Of a DNA stretch of 39,090 bases, positions 23,593 through 31,613 are shown in pieces (within the stretch, counting starts at the first letter, position 1; each line of letters begins with the position of its first letter). Origin of the DNA: CAVXAE01 sp044225565 (lineage in GTDB: Bacteria; Pseudomonadota; Gammaproteobacteria; Steroidobacterales; Steroidobacteraceae). The notes under the pieces were generated by a model. The model did no database searches. It was not told where the DNA came from and was given only the letters and a program-made list of their open reading frames with translations. Position numbers and translations under genes: made by a program. Location of the stretch: assembly GCA_044225565.1 (NCBI GenBank), contig JBGAIL010000020.1, positions 1-39,090 on the forward strand. Direction: 5' to 3'.

Positions 23593-25775
23593 TGCAGCAG
23601 GCCGAACCTGCGGAACAGCGCATCCGGGTCCGGGTCGCGGCCGCGAAATTCCCGGAACGCTTCGGTCATCGGCCGAGTATTGCCCGCTTCCAGGATCGTG
23701 CGGCGGTAACGCCCGGCCACATCCAGATCGTAAAGCCTGCCGGGAGCTGCGAGGAACGCCTCGGCGATGTCCGCCGCGATCGCATCCGACCACAGATACG
23801 TGTAGACGCCGGCTGCGTACTGCTCCGAGAACGTGTGGAACGCATGCGATGCCCGCAAGGTGGGCGCAACCGCGGAGGGCATGCCGATCTCCGCGAGGAT
23901 CCGCGCTTCCTCCCTTACTGCGTCGATGCTGCGCCCATCCGCCATGAGGTGCAGCCGCATGTCGACGATGGCCGTGGCGAGGTAATCGAGCGTCACGCTG
24001 AACACGCGATCGTGTCGGACGCCCTGTTCCACCTTCGCGATCAGCTCTTCAGGCATGGGCCGGCCGGTCTGCCAGTGCTTCGCGAAGCGCGTGAGCAGCT
24101 CGCGATCCAGCAGCCAGCGCTCGTTGAGCAGCGACGGCACTTCGACGAAATCCCAGGGGACCTCCACGCTGCCCAGCGACGGATATCGCGCTCCGTTGGA
24201 CAAGGTGTGCAGGGTATGGCCGAACTCGTGGAAGATCACGTTGGCCACTTCCCACGACAGCAGTGGCTGTCCGCCGTCCGCCGGATGCACCACGTTGGAA
24301 TGCAAGGCCACCACGGGCAGCACTTCCGCGGGTCCGCGCTCGGCGGTCCGGTATTCGGAGGCCCAGGATGAAGGGCCTTTGCCGCTGCGCTGGAACATGT
24401 CGACGTACAGCACGCCGAGCGTGCGGCCGCCGCGCGACACTTCGAACACACGGATGTCCTGCGAGACGACGGGGATGCCCTTCAATTCGTTGAACGACAG
24501 CCCGTACACGCGCCCGGCGGCCCACATCATGCCGTTCATCACGTTGTCCAGGGCGAGATAGGGCTTCACCGCGTCCGCATCGAGACTGAATTTCCGCTGG
24601 CGCAGCTTCTCGGCGTAATAGAGACGATCCCATGGCTGGATCGTGAATTTCGCGGCGCCAGCAGCCGGTGCGGCGGCTGCAGTGTGGCCTGCCGGTTCGC
24701 CAGCGGAGGCGGGCGCGTGCGCAGCGTCCGTGTTGGCCAGTGCCTGCAGCTCGGCGATCTCTGCTTCAGTCTTCCTCTGAAGCAGATGCCACGCGCGTTC
24801 CAGCATCGCGGAAGCCACTTCCGGTGTGCCTGCCATCCGCCCGGCCGTCGCGAAGTGCGCGTAGGTGGGGTAACCGAGCAGCCTGGCCTTCTCCCCGCGC
24901 AGCTTCAGGATTTCCGTCATCACGGGCGCGTTGTCGTAAGGTCCCCGGTGGTCACCGCGGGTGCTCCACGGAATGAATACTCTCTCGCGCAGCGCGCGGG
25001 AGTCCGCCTTGGTGAGCACTGGCCAGACGGAGGGCCGTTGCACGGGAATCGCCCATGAGCCCGGCCTGCCGCGGGATTGAGCGGCGGCCTTCGCCGTCCT
25101 GCGCCACTCTTCGCCCAGGCCTGCGAGCTCCGCTTCGTCATCGACGAAAACGACCAGGGATTCCTCTTCCCGCGCGACGTTCTGGCTGAACTGCGTGGTG
25201 AGAGCGGCCAGCCGCGCGTTGATTTGCTCGAGGCGCCGCTTCCTGTCCGCGCTCAGGCTCGCGCCGCGGCGAATCATCCGTTCGTGCCACACGGCGACGA
25301 GCCGTCGCGCCTCCGGCGTCGGTGCGGAACCGGGCAGCCCCTGGAACACGGCATGCACCCGCGCGAACAATTTCCCGTCGTGCGCGATCTCGTCGGCGAG
25401 CGAAGCGCTCTTCGGCATCACTCTGGATGCGACGTCACGGATCGCATCGCTGCTCGCGGTGGTCACGAAGATCTGGAACAGATCCTCGATGCGCGCCAGG
25501 GCCCGTCCACTCGCTTCGAGCGCGGCGACGGTGTTGTCGAAAGTGGGCGACGCCGTATTCGTGGCGATCTCGCGCACTTCCTCGCGCTTGCGCTCGATGG
25601 CCTGCAGGTACGCCGATTCCATGGCGGCCGGCGTCGCGACGTCGACCGGTGGCAGGCCTCCGTAAGGGCCCGGCCACCGGATCGTGAGCGTCTCGAACGA
25701 CGGCGATTCCGATGCGGGTGGCGCGGCATTGGATGCCGCCACGAGTGCGCCCAACGCTATTGCCGAGACCCGCAT
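23589..25775 (-). CDS. Secreted M3-family oligopeptidase (Dcp-like)
   Basis: A 728-residue zinc metallopeptidase of family M3. The HEFGH zinc motif lies near residue 512 (NVIFHEFGHTLHTLSNGARYPSLGSVEVPWDFVEVPS), with the downstream Glu ligand region present, and the C-terminal FRGRDPDPDALFRRFGL matches Dcp/oligopeptidase A proteins. A short hydrophobic N-terminus (MRVSAIALGALVAASNAAPP) suggests export, unlike the cytosolic E. coli enzymes. A Pro/Ala-rich insertion (AHAPASAGEPAG...) sits near residue 345. The start at 25775 is 16 bases after the receptor gene's stop; ribosome-binding site weak. It would trim peptides in the periplasm. Confidence 0.88.
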   Translation of the reverse strand: MRVSAIALGALVAASNAAPPASESPSFETLTIRWPGPYGGLPPVDVATPAAMESAYLQAIERKREEVREIATNTASPTFDNTVAALEASGRALARIEDLFQIFVTTASSDAIRDVASRVMPKSASLADEIAHDGKLFARVHAVFQGLPGSAPTPEARRLVAVWHERMIRRGASLSADRKRRLEQINARLAALTTQFSQNVAREEESLVVFVDDEAELAGLGEEWRRTAKAAAQSRGRPGSWAIPVQRPSVWPVLTKADSRALRERVFIPWSTRGDHRGPYDNAPVMTEILKLRGEKARLLGYPTYAHFATAGRMAGTPEVASAMLERAWHLLQRKTEAEIAELQALANTDAAHAPASAGEPAGHTAAAAPAAGAAKFTIQPWDRLYYAEKLRQRKFSLDADAVKPYLALDNVMNGMMWAAGRVYGLSFNELKGIPVVSQDIRVFEVSRGGRTLGVLYVDMFQRSGKGPSSWASEYRTAERGPAEVLPVVALHSNVVHPADGGQPLLSWEVANVIFHEFGHTLHTLSNGARYPSLGSVEVPWDFVEVPSLLNERWLLDRELLTRFAKHWQTGRPMPEELIAKVEQGVRHDRVFSVTLDYLATAIVDMRLHLMADGRSIDAVREEARILAEIGMPSAVAPTLRASHAFHTFSEQYAAGVYTYLWSDAIAADIAEAFLAAPGRLYDLDVAGRYRRTILEAGNTRPMTEAFREFRGRDPDPDALFRRFGLLQ

Positions 25776-25791
25776 CCGCAAGCTCGCACTC

Positions 25792-27879
25792 TCAGTTGAA
25801 GTTGTAGCGCACGTTGATTCCATACGTCCGCGGTCGCAGGCGGGTGGCGGGGCCGTCCACACCCAGCAGCCGCGCATCCACCGCCCCATCTTCGTCGGTG
25901 ATGTTGTCCCCGAACAGATAGGCTGCCCAGGCCCGGCCTTCAACGCCCAGCCGCAGGTCCACCGTCGTCATCGAGTCCGAGGGAAGGCCGCCACTCGCGA
26001 CATCCGTGCGGTCCGAGGTGTACTGCACCCCGCCGCGCGCAAATCCGCTGAGCGTGTCGGTGAAGGGCCAGCGGTACGTCGCACTGCCGGACAGCGATGT
26101 ATCGGGAACGCCGACGATGCGGTCGCCGTCCACGATGGGCGTGCCGGCAATGTCCTCCTTGTACTTCGCATCCACGTAGCTCGCGCCTACCTGCAGCGCC
26201 AGGCGATCCACCGGCCGCACGGTCAAGGTCACTTCCGCGCCGGTCGTGCGGGCCTTGCCGCCGTTCACCAGGCCGGCGACGCGCGGTGAGGGATTCAACA
26301 CCACGAGCGTCTGAAGGTCCTTCCAGTCGTTGTAGTACACCGCGCCTTCGAGCGTCGCGTGCCCGTTCGCGAACGTGCCCTTGGTGCCGATCTCATAGCT
26401 CCAGAGCTCCTCCGGCTTGATCGCCGTCGGAATCGTGACGCCCGAGGCGATGGCCAGGATCAGCGAGATGATCGGCTGCGCCTGCCCCGTGCGGAAGCCC
26501 TTCGCGACGTTGCCATAGATCATCCACGCGTCGTTCGGGTGATACGCCACGTTGAACCGCGGCGTGAAGCTGTGGAAAGTGGGCTTGGACGTGCCGGTGA
26601 AGTCCGGATCGATGGACTGGATGAAGGCGAGCGTCGCCGGGTCCACCGGCTCGCGGAACAGCCGGTCGTCCTCGAAGTAGCGCACGCCGAAGGTCAGATC
26701 GAGCTTGCGGTCCATCAGCGCGAAGGTGCCTTCGCCGAACACCGCGTAGGCGTTGCTCTTCTGGGTCTGGTCCTGCGTGAGGTCGAAGGCTTCGAGCAGC
26801 ACGTGGGTGCGGCGCTTGATCTCGCGATAGAACACGCCGCCCGTCCAGCGGAAGACCCCGTCGGAGTTCGAAGTGAGGCGCAGCTCCTCGGAGATCAGGT
26901 CCTGGTCCTCGGTGATGTCGAACGGCAGGTCGAAGAACGAGGACAGCAGGTCGTTGCTGTAGTCCATCACCGAAGTCGCGCTCACCAGGCTCACCGGGCC
27001 GAAGTCGTAGTGCACGGTGGCGCTGTAGAGGTCGTACCGGGTGTTCTGCTCGTCGGCCGGCGTGAGGGTGGTGCGGTCCGCCAGCGAGTCGCTGTTGCCG
27101 CGGGCTTCCTCCTTCGTGTGCCAGGCGGAGAAGGTCATGTCGAGCCGGTCCGAGGCTTTCCATCGCAGCTTCGCGCGATAGCTGGCGATGTCCCGGTCGT
27201 TCACGTCGTCGTCGCCCGTGAGCGCGTCGTCGATCCAGCCGCCGTAGGATTCCTTCGAGCCGACGATGCGCAGGCCGACCACGTCGTCCTTCAGCGGCAC
27301 GTTCACCATGCCGCGAGCGGCGTAGTTCGCATCGCCGTCCTTCGTGCTCGAGCCGACGAGGTCGACGCCGGCCTGCACGTCATCCAGCTTCGGCTCCTTC
27401 GTCAGCAGGCGGATGGTGCCGCCGATCGACCCATCGCCGTACAGCGTTCCCTGCGGGCCGCGCAGGATCTCCACGCGTTCGAGATCGTAGGTGCGCACGT
27501 CCGGCACTTGAGTGTTGCCGATGTAGGTGAAGGGCAGCTCGTCGAGGTAATAGCCGACGGGTGCATTGCCGTAAGTGGAGTTGATGCCGCGGATCTGGAT
27601 GTTCTGCGTACCCGACCCGTCGTCGATGATGCCGACGCCCGGTGCGCTCTCCAGGAAGTCCGCGAGCTGCGCGGCACCGGACTCCTCCATCGCCTTGCTG
27701 GTGATCGCCGATATGGCGATCGGCACGTCGAGCAGCCGTTCCTCGCGCTTCTGCGCCGTGACGATGATCTCCTCCACGTCCTGCGGGTCGGCAGCCTCCT
27801 GCGCATAGCCCATCGAGCCGGCGAGTGCTCCGCAGGGAGCGAGCACGCCCAGGATCCAGTGCTTCTTGGAAGTGATCAT
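25792..27879 (-). CDS. TonB-dependent outer-membrane receptor
   Basis: A 695-residue receptor. Residues 1 to about 27 are a signal peptide ending SMGYAQ. A TonB-box-like EEIIVTAQKRE follows, then the plug domain (VPIAISAITSKAMEESGAAQLADFLESAPGV, IQIRGIN, VEILRGPQGTLYGDGSIGGTIRLLT), then a 22-strand-type barrel ending VRYNFN. It would bring a large or scarce compound across the outer membrane using TonB energy. Similar receptors in sphingomonads and Steroidobacter-like bacteria are numerous and mostly of unknown substrate. The ATG at 27879 overlaps the hydrolase stop by four bases; the frame is open twelve residues further. Confidence 0.92.
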   Translation of the reverse strand: MITSKKHWILGVLAPCGALAGSMGYAQEAADPQDVEEIIVTAQKREERLLDVPIAISAITSKAMEESGAAQLADFLESAPGVGIIDDGSGTQNIQIRGINSTYGNAPVGYYLDELPFTYIGNTQVPDVRTYDLERVEILRGPQGTLYGDGSIGGTIRLLTKEPKLDDVQAGVDLVGSSTKDGDANYAARGMVNVPLKDDVVGLRIVGSKESYGGWIDDALTGDDDVNDRDIASYRAKLRWKASDRLDMTFSAWHTKEEARGNSDSLADRTTLTPADEQNTRYDLYSATVHYDFGPVSLVSATSVMDYSNDLLSSFFDLPFDITEDQDLISEELRLTSNSDGVFRWTGGVFYREIKRRTHVLLEAFDLTQDQTQKSNAYAVFGEGTFALMDRKLDLTFGVRYFEDDRLFREPVDPATLAFIQSIDPDFTGTSKPTFHSFTPRFNVAYHPNDAWMIYGNVAKGFRTGQAQPIISLILAIASGVTIPTAIKPEELWSYEIGTKGTFANGHATLEGAVYYNDWKDLQTLVVLNPSPRVAGLVNGGKARTTGAEVTLTVRPVDRLALQVGASYVDAKYKEDIAGTPIVDGDRIVGVPDTSLSGSATYRWPFTDTLSGFARGGVQYTSDRTDVASGGLPSDSMTTVDLRLGVEGRAWAAYLFGDNITDEDGAVDARLLGVDGPATRLRPRTYGINVRYNFN

Positions 27880-28706
27880 CTTGCAGACCCTCGGTTGAGA
27901 TTCTTGTCGAGCCACGCCCGCGCGATGGGCGCGAGCGTCTTGGGATCCAGCACGACGCTGCCGTCGGCGTCGGGGATTTCGGTGACCTGCCAGCCTTGCG
28001 CTTCGAGCTCTGCACGACGCGCGCGAATGATGTCTGCGAAAGGCAGTGGCAGGTCGGCAACGGAACTCACCGCGTTCTCGCCGTAGACGACGAGTCGCGG
28101 GCAGCGGATTCGTGCGAGCGTTTCAGCTTCGGAGACATCGCTCATGCTTTCGTAGAACGCCACCCACTGCGAGTATTGCGAGGGCGACCTCAGGATGACG
28201 CGCGCGTGTTCCGGCGGGTTGGCCAGGTTGGCGCGCGAGCCGCGCAGCATGTCCGCGTATGGCGCACCGAGCGGCGGCCAGCCCGCGCACACCAACGCGT
28301 TCAGGCGGCTCGAGCGTGCGGCGAGCTGCAGGCCGATCACGGCTCCGAAAGTGGCGCCCCACCAGGCGAAACGGTCGAAGCCTGCAGCATCCGCGAGGCT
28401 CAGCATGTCGGCGCAGACGCGGTCGATCGTCATCGCTTCGGGCGCAAACGCGGCACTGCGGCCAATGGAGGGATAATCCGCGAGGAGCACGCGATAGCGG
28501 TCGGCAAGCGCATCCAGGAAGCCCGCGCGCACTGCGGCTGCTGCGGATCCGAAGACCTCGGCATGCGAAGCCATCACCGGAAAGCCGAGGAACAGCGGTT
28601 CGCCTCGTCCGTGCAGCTCGTAATAGATGCCGCTTGCGGTCGTTCCCGTCACGGGTTCGCTGGCCACTGGCGTCGCTCCCTGGCGTGTAGTCGCTGCAGC
28701 CATCAT
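27876..28706 (-). CDS. Alpha/beta-hydrolase-fold protein
   Basis: A 276-residue protein with no signal peptide. The opening GIYYELHGRGEPLFLGFPVMASHAE is the usual first strand and oxyanion region, and RYRVLLADYPSIGRS the next. The nucleophile elbow reads WWGATFGAVIGLQLA, where the usual serine (GxSxG) seems replaced by Thr (GATFG), which is unusual. The acid residue may lie in RCPRLVVYGENA and the histidine is not obvious near the C-terminus (EIPDADGSVVLDP). So catalysis is uncertain; it could be a degenerate or non-hydrolytic member. ATGA overlaps join it to both neighbours. Confidence 0.75.
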   Translation of the reverse strand: MMAAATTRQGATPVASEPVTGTTASGIYYELHGRGEPLFLGFPVMASHAEVFGSAAAAVRAGFLDALADRYRVLLADYPSIGRSAAFAPEAMTIDRVCADMLSLADAAGFDRFAWWGATFGAVIGLQLAARSSRLNALVCAGWPPLGAPYADMLRGSRANLANPPEHARVILRSPSQYSQWVAFYESMSDVSEAETLARIRCPRLVVYGENAVSSVADLPLPFADIIRARRAELEAQGWQVTEIPDADGSVVLDPKTLAPIARAWLDKNLNRGSAR

Positions 28707-30442
28707 GCCGCCGCGACCCGCGAGGAGTCGATCCACGACTGCAGATGATCGTCGAGCAGATCGAGCGTCACCGGGCCACAGTCGATCAGTCGGTCGTGGA
28801 AAGCGCGGAGATCGAAGCGCGTGCCGAGCTCGCGCATCGCACGCTCGCGCAGCTCGCGGATCCTGATCTCGCCGAGCTTGTAGGCGAGCGCCTGGCCGGG
28901 CCATGCGATGTAGCGGTCCACCTCCGCTTCGATGGTCGGCAGGGGCAGCGTGAGGTGCTCCCTCATGCAGGCCACCGCCTGCGGGCGGGTCCAGTTCATG
29001 GCGTGGATGCCGGTATCCACCACCAGCCGCACCGCGCGCCACATCTCCATTTCCAGGCGTCCGTAGTGTGCATACGGATCGTCGAGCAGCCCGAACTCAT
29101 GGCCCAGGCGCTCGCAGTAGAGCGCCCAGCCTTCCACGTACGCGCTGTAGCCGGAGAGGCCATAGCGGCGGAAGTCGGGCAGGGATTCCATTTCCTGGAT
29201 CAGCGCGATGTGCATGAGGTGGCCGGGCCAGGCCTCGTGCATCGTGAGCGCGACGTGCAGATAGCTGGGACAGGCCGCGGGCAGGCTGGTGACCCAGAAC
29301 ACCCCGGAAGTGCGCCCATTCGCTGGATTCGGTTGCGCATACGCGGGTGGCACCTGCGCGGCCAGCGCCTCGGGGATCGACTCGACGCCGTAGGTCATGC
29401 GCGGCAGGCGGCCGAAGAACTCCGGGATGCGGCGCTCGATGCGCTTGGCGAGCACTTCCACTCGCTCGCGCAGCTCCTGTGCCGATTTCGAGACGAAGCT
29501 CGCATCCCGGCCGAGCGCGGTGCGCAGCGATTCGAGACCGCCGTCGATGCCGGTTCGCCCGGCCACCGTCTCCATTTCCGCGCGGACGCGTGTCACTTCT
29601 TCGCGGCCGATGGCGTGGATTTCCTGCGGAGTGAGCGACGTGGTCGTGTGGTGGCGTGTGAGGAAGGCGTAGTACGCCGCCCCTTCGGGCTCTTCGCTCA
29701 TGCCGATGGAGGAACGGCAATGCTTCGCGTACTGCTCGCGCAGCATGTCGATCCAGTTTCGATAGGCGGGCTGCACTTTCTGCGTGATCAACTCGCGCAG
29801 CTCGGAGCGGGCGCGGTCGAAACGCGAGGAGTCGCCTCCGGGTGGCGCGGCGAGAGGCTTGTACCAGACGCTCCGTTCGACTTCGGAACGAAGGTAGCTC
29901 TCGGCCGCGCCCGTCATGCGCGGCAGCACGACGTCCGGCAGGCGATAACCCGCTTCGACACCGGCCCACAACCGCTCGCGATAGTCATCGAACATGCCGG
30001 GCAGGGTCGCGACCCTCGCGACGTAGTCGTCGGCGTCTGCGACGTTCGCGATGCCGGTCTTGCCGATGACGAAAGCAGCCTGGGTCTCCGGCCCGTTCGG
30101 GAACATCATGGGGCGCAGGTGGGACTGGAAAGTGAAATGCTCGCGCGCCTCCTGCAGCTCGCGCTCGAGCAGCCGGCAGGTGAAAGCATCTTCGCCCGTC
30201 AGCGATCCGGCACTCGACTGCTGGTGCGCGTCGCTCGGCAGTGCAGCCCTTTGCAGCGCACGCAGTCCATCGAGCAGCCGCGCGGTCTCGGCGTCCCGCC
30301 GCGCGTAGTCAGTAATGGATTCGCGGAACAGCTCCCGGGGCGCGCGCCGATCGCCGAGCTCCTGCGCGACGGCCGGGTGTTCGCGCAGGTGGAAGTCCCA
30401 GTAATCCCCGGCCAGTGCGGCCAGCTTCGCGTTCGTCGTCAT
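28703..30442 (-). CDS. DUF885 metallopeptidase-like protein
   Basis: A 579-residue DUF885 protein. The family's zinc-binding signature HEAWPGH lies near residue 400 (LHVALTMHEAWPGHLMHIALIQ), with the partner YVEGWALYCERLGHEFG some 40 residues later, an arrangement shared with gluzincin peptidases. No signal peptide is seen, so it is probably cytosolic. It is the first gene of the six-gene operon, with the shared AraC-type operator 92 bases or more upstream, and its stop overlaps the hydrolase start. Peptidase activity is inferred from the motif; no substrate is known for the family's members here. Confidence 0.85.
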   Translation of the reverse strand: MTTNAKLAALAGDYWDFHLREHPAVAQELGDRRAPRELFRESITDYARRDAETARLLDGLRALQRAALPSDAHQQSSAGSLTGEDAFTCRLLERELQEAREHFTFQSHLRPMMFPNGPETQAAFVIGKTGIANVADADDYVARVATLPGMFDDYRERLWAGVEAGYRLPDVVLPRMTGAAESYLRSEVERSVWYKPLAAPPGGDSSRFDRARSELRELITQKVQPAYRNWIDMLREQYAKHCRSSIGMSEEPEGAAYYAFLTRHHTTTSLTPQEIHAIGREEVTRVRAEMETVAGRTGIDGGLESLRTALGRDASFVSKSAQELRERVEVLAKRIERRIPEFFGRLPRMTYGVESIPEALAAQVPPAYAQPNPANGRTSGVFWVTSLPAACPSYLHVALTMHEAWPGHLMHIALIQEMESLPDFRRYGLSGYSAYVEGWALYCERLGHEFGLLDDPYAHYGRLEMEMWRAVRLVVDTGIHAMNWTRPQAVACMREHLTLPLPTIEAEVDRYIAWPGQALAYKLGEIRIRELRERAMRELGTRFDLRAFHDRLIDCGPVTLDLLDDHLQSWIDSSRVAAA

Positions 30443-30497
30443 GCTGCCTGGAGTCGCAAGCGCTCTCTCCGCCGATGGGCGGCCTCGGTTGGGGCGC

Positions 30498-30565
30498 AGC
30501 GTAGAGCCGGACGACGCCGGCCTTTGGGGCTGGCGTTACTGACTTTTGGGGGAAGCGTTACTTTC
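30498..30565 (-). promoter_or_regulatory. AraC-type operator and promoter of the DUF885 operon
   Basis: On the minus strand, AGTAAC half-sites at 30562-30557 and 30540-30535 lie 22 bases apart, followed after 31 bases by TACGCT (30503-30498) as a -10 candidate. This duplicates the layout before the MFS permease at 20265-20332, including the flanking GAAAGTAACGC and the CAG before the second half-site. The distal half-site overlaps the stop codon of the AraC gene. Confidence 0.7.
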
Positions 30566-31601
30566 TGGCGGGCGTGTCGCCCAGGCGCAACCGCGAGGGC
30601 AGCACGCCGTAACGCGCCTGGAAGGCCTTGCTGAAGCTGCCGAGATCGCTGTACCCGGCCATCGCGGCGGCGTAGCTCACCGCGGTGGACGGCTTCTCGA
30701 GCAGGCGGCGGGCGAGCTCGAGCCGCACTTCGCGCTGGTACTCACCGGCCGTGACGCCGAACACGTGCTTGAAGCCCAATGCGAACTTGCGCCGGTTCAG
30801 GCCCACGTGCCGCGCCAGCTGTTCGAGCGAGAGGGACTCGCGCGATTCGTTCAACAACCGCCGCGCCTCCTCCAGCGCTTTCAGGTCCCGCTGTGTGAGC
30901 TTGAGCGCGGAGTTTTCGCCTTCCGCCGGATGCCGCAGGTGCTCCATGGCCAGGCAGATGAGCTCCACCACTTTCGCGCGCAGGTAGATGGGCCGCACCT
31001 CGGGGCTCACCGTGGGCTGCAGCAGCGCGCCCGCGGCCGATTTCATGTCCGGCGTCAGCTGGCTCGCGAACCAGAAGTCGAGATCCGTCTCGCCGCTGCG
31101 GAATTGCCGCAGCTCCTCCGGCAGGCCGGTGCCGGGCGTTTGCAGGTCCCGCATCGCGAACGACGGGCGGAAGGCTACGGTGATGACGCGCCAGTGATCG
31201 GTGAGCACTTCGCGCACGAACGAGCGTTGCCGCGAAGAGGAGGACATGAAGAAGCAGCCTGCGCTGACCGTGCGCTTGGCACCGTCCGGCGTCTCATCTT
31301 CGCTGATGCCGTCCAGCCGGCAGTGCAGGTAGAGCCACCCGCGCGTATCGATATCCCAGTAGGTCGCGGTGGGCGCCATGTGCAGGTCCGAGCGCACGAG
31401 CAGCAGATCGTCCGAGAGATTCAGCAGCTCCTGCATGCCGCAGTTCATCATCTGCGAGAGGGAGAGCGTGCGCACGGGATCCGCGCTCGGCAGGAGCGGC
31501 GAGGGCAGCGCCAGGCTCTGCAGCTCGGCGAGCGAGAAGGCTACGCGCCGCTCGGAAGCGGGGCCGTCGGGCTCGCGTGGGTTGGACTCGGAGTTCTGCA
31601 T
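30558..31601 (-). CDS. AraC-family transcriptional regulator
   Basis: A 347-residue regulator. The N-terminal 240 residues are a sensor-like region (RTLSLSQMMNCGMQELLNLSDDLLLVRSD...), comparable in layout to PchR-type regulators. The C-terminal 100 residues hold the double helix-turn-helix of AraC/XylS proteins (LSLEQLARHVGLNRRKFALGFKHVFG and AAAMAGYSDLGSFSKAFQARYGVLPSRLR). It lies directly upstream of the DUF885 operon, whose operator overlaps its stop codon, and 12 bases after pepQ. It probably activates that operon and the MFS gene in response to the transported compound. Confidence 0.9.
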   Translation of the reverse strand: MQNSESNPREPDGPASERRVAFSLAELQSLALPSPLLPSADPVRTLSLSQMMNCGMQELLNLSDDLLLVRSDLHMAPTATYWDIDTRGWLYLHCRLDGISEDETPDGAKRTVSAGCFFMSSSSRQRSFVREVLTDHWRVITVAFRPSFAMRDLQTPGTGLPEELRQFRSGETDLDFWFASQLTPDMKSAAGALLQPTVSPEVRPIYLRAKVVELICLAMEHLRHPAEGENSALKLTQRDLKALEEARRLLNESRESLSLEQLARHVGLNRRKFALGFKHVFGVTAGEYQREVRLELARRLLEKPSTAVSYAAAMAGYSDLGSFSKAFQARYGVLPSRLRLGDTPARK

Positions 31602-31613
31602 GGGACCCGCGCA

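Noticed and set aside
28745..30634. 629-residue open frame on the plus strand opposite DUF885
   Set aside because: It is an open antisense frame caused by high GC; its translation has no recognisable domain and the minus-strand DUF885 gene carries intact motifs.
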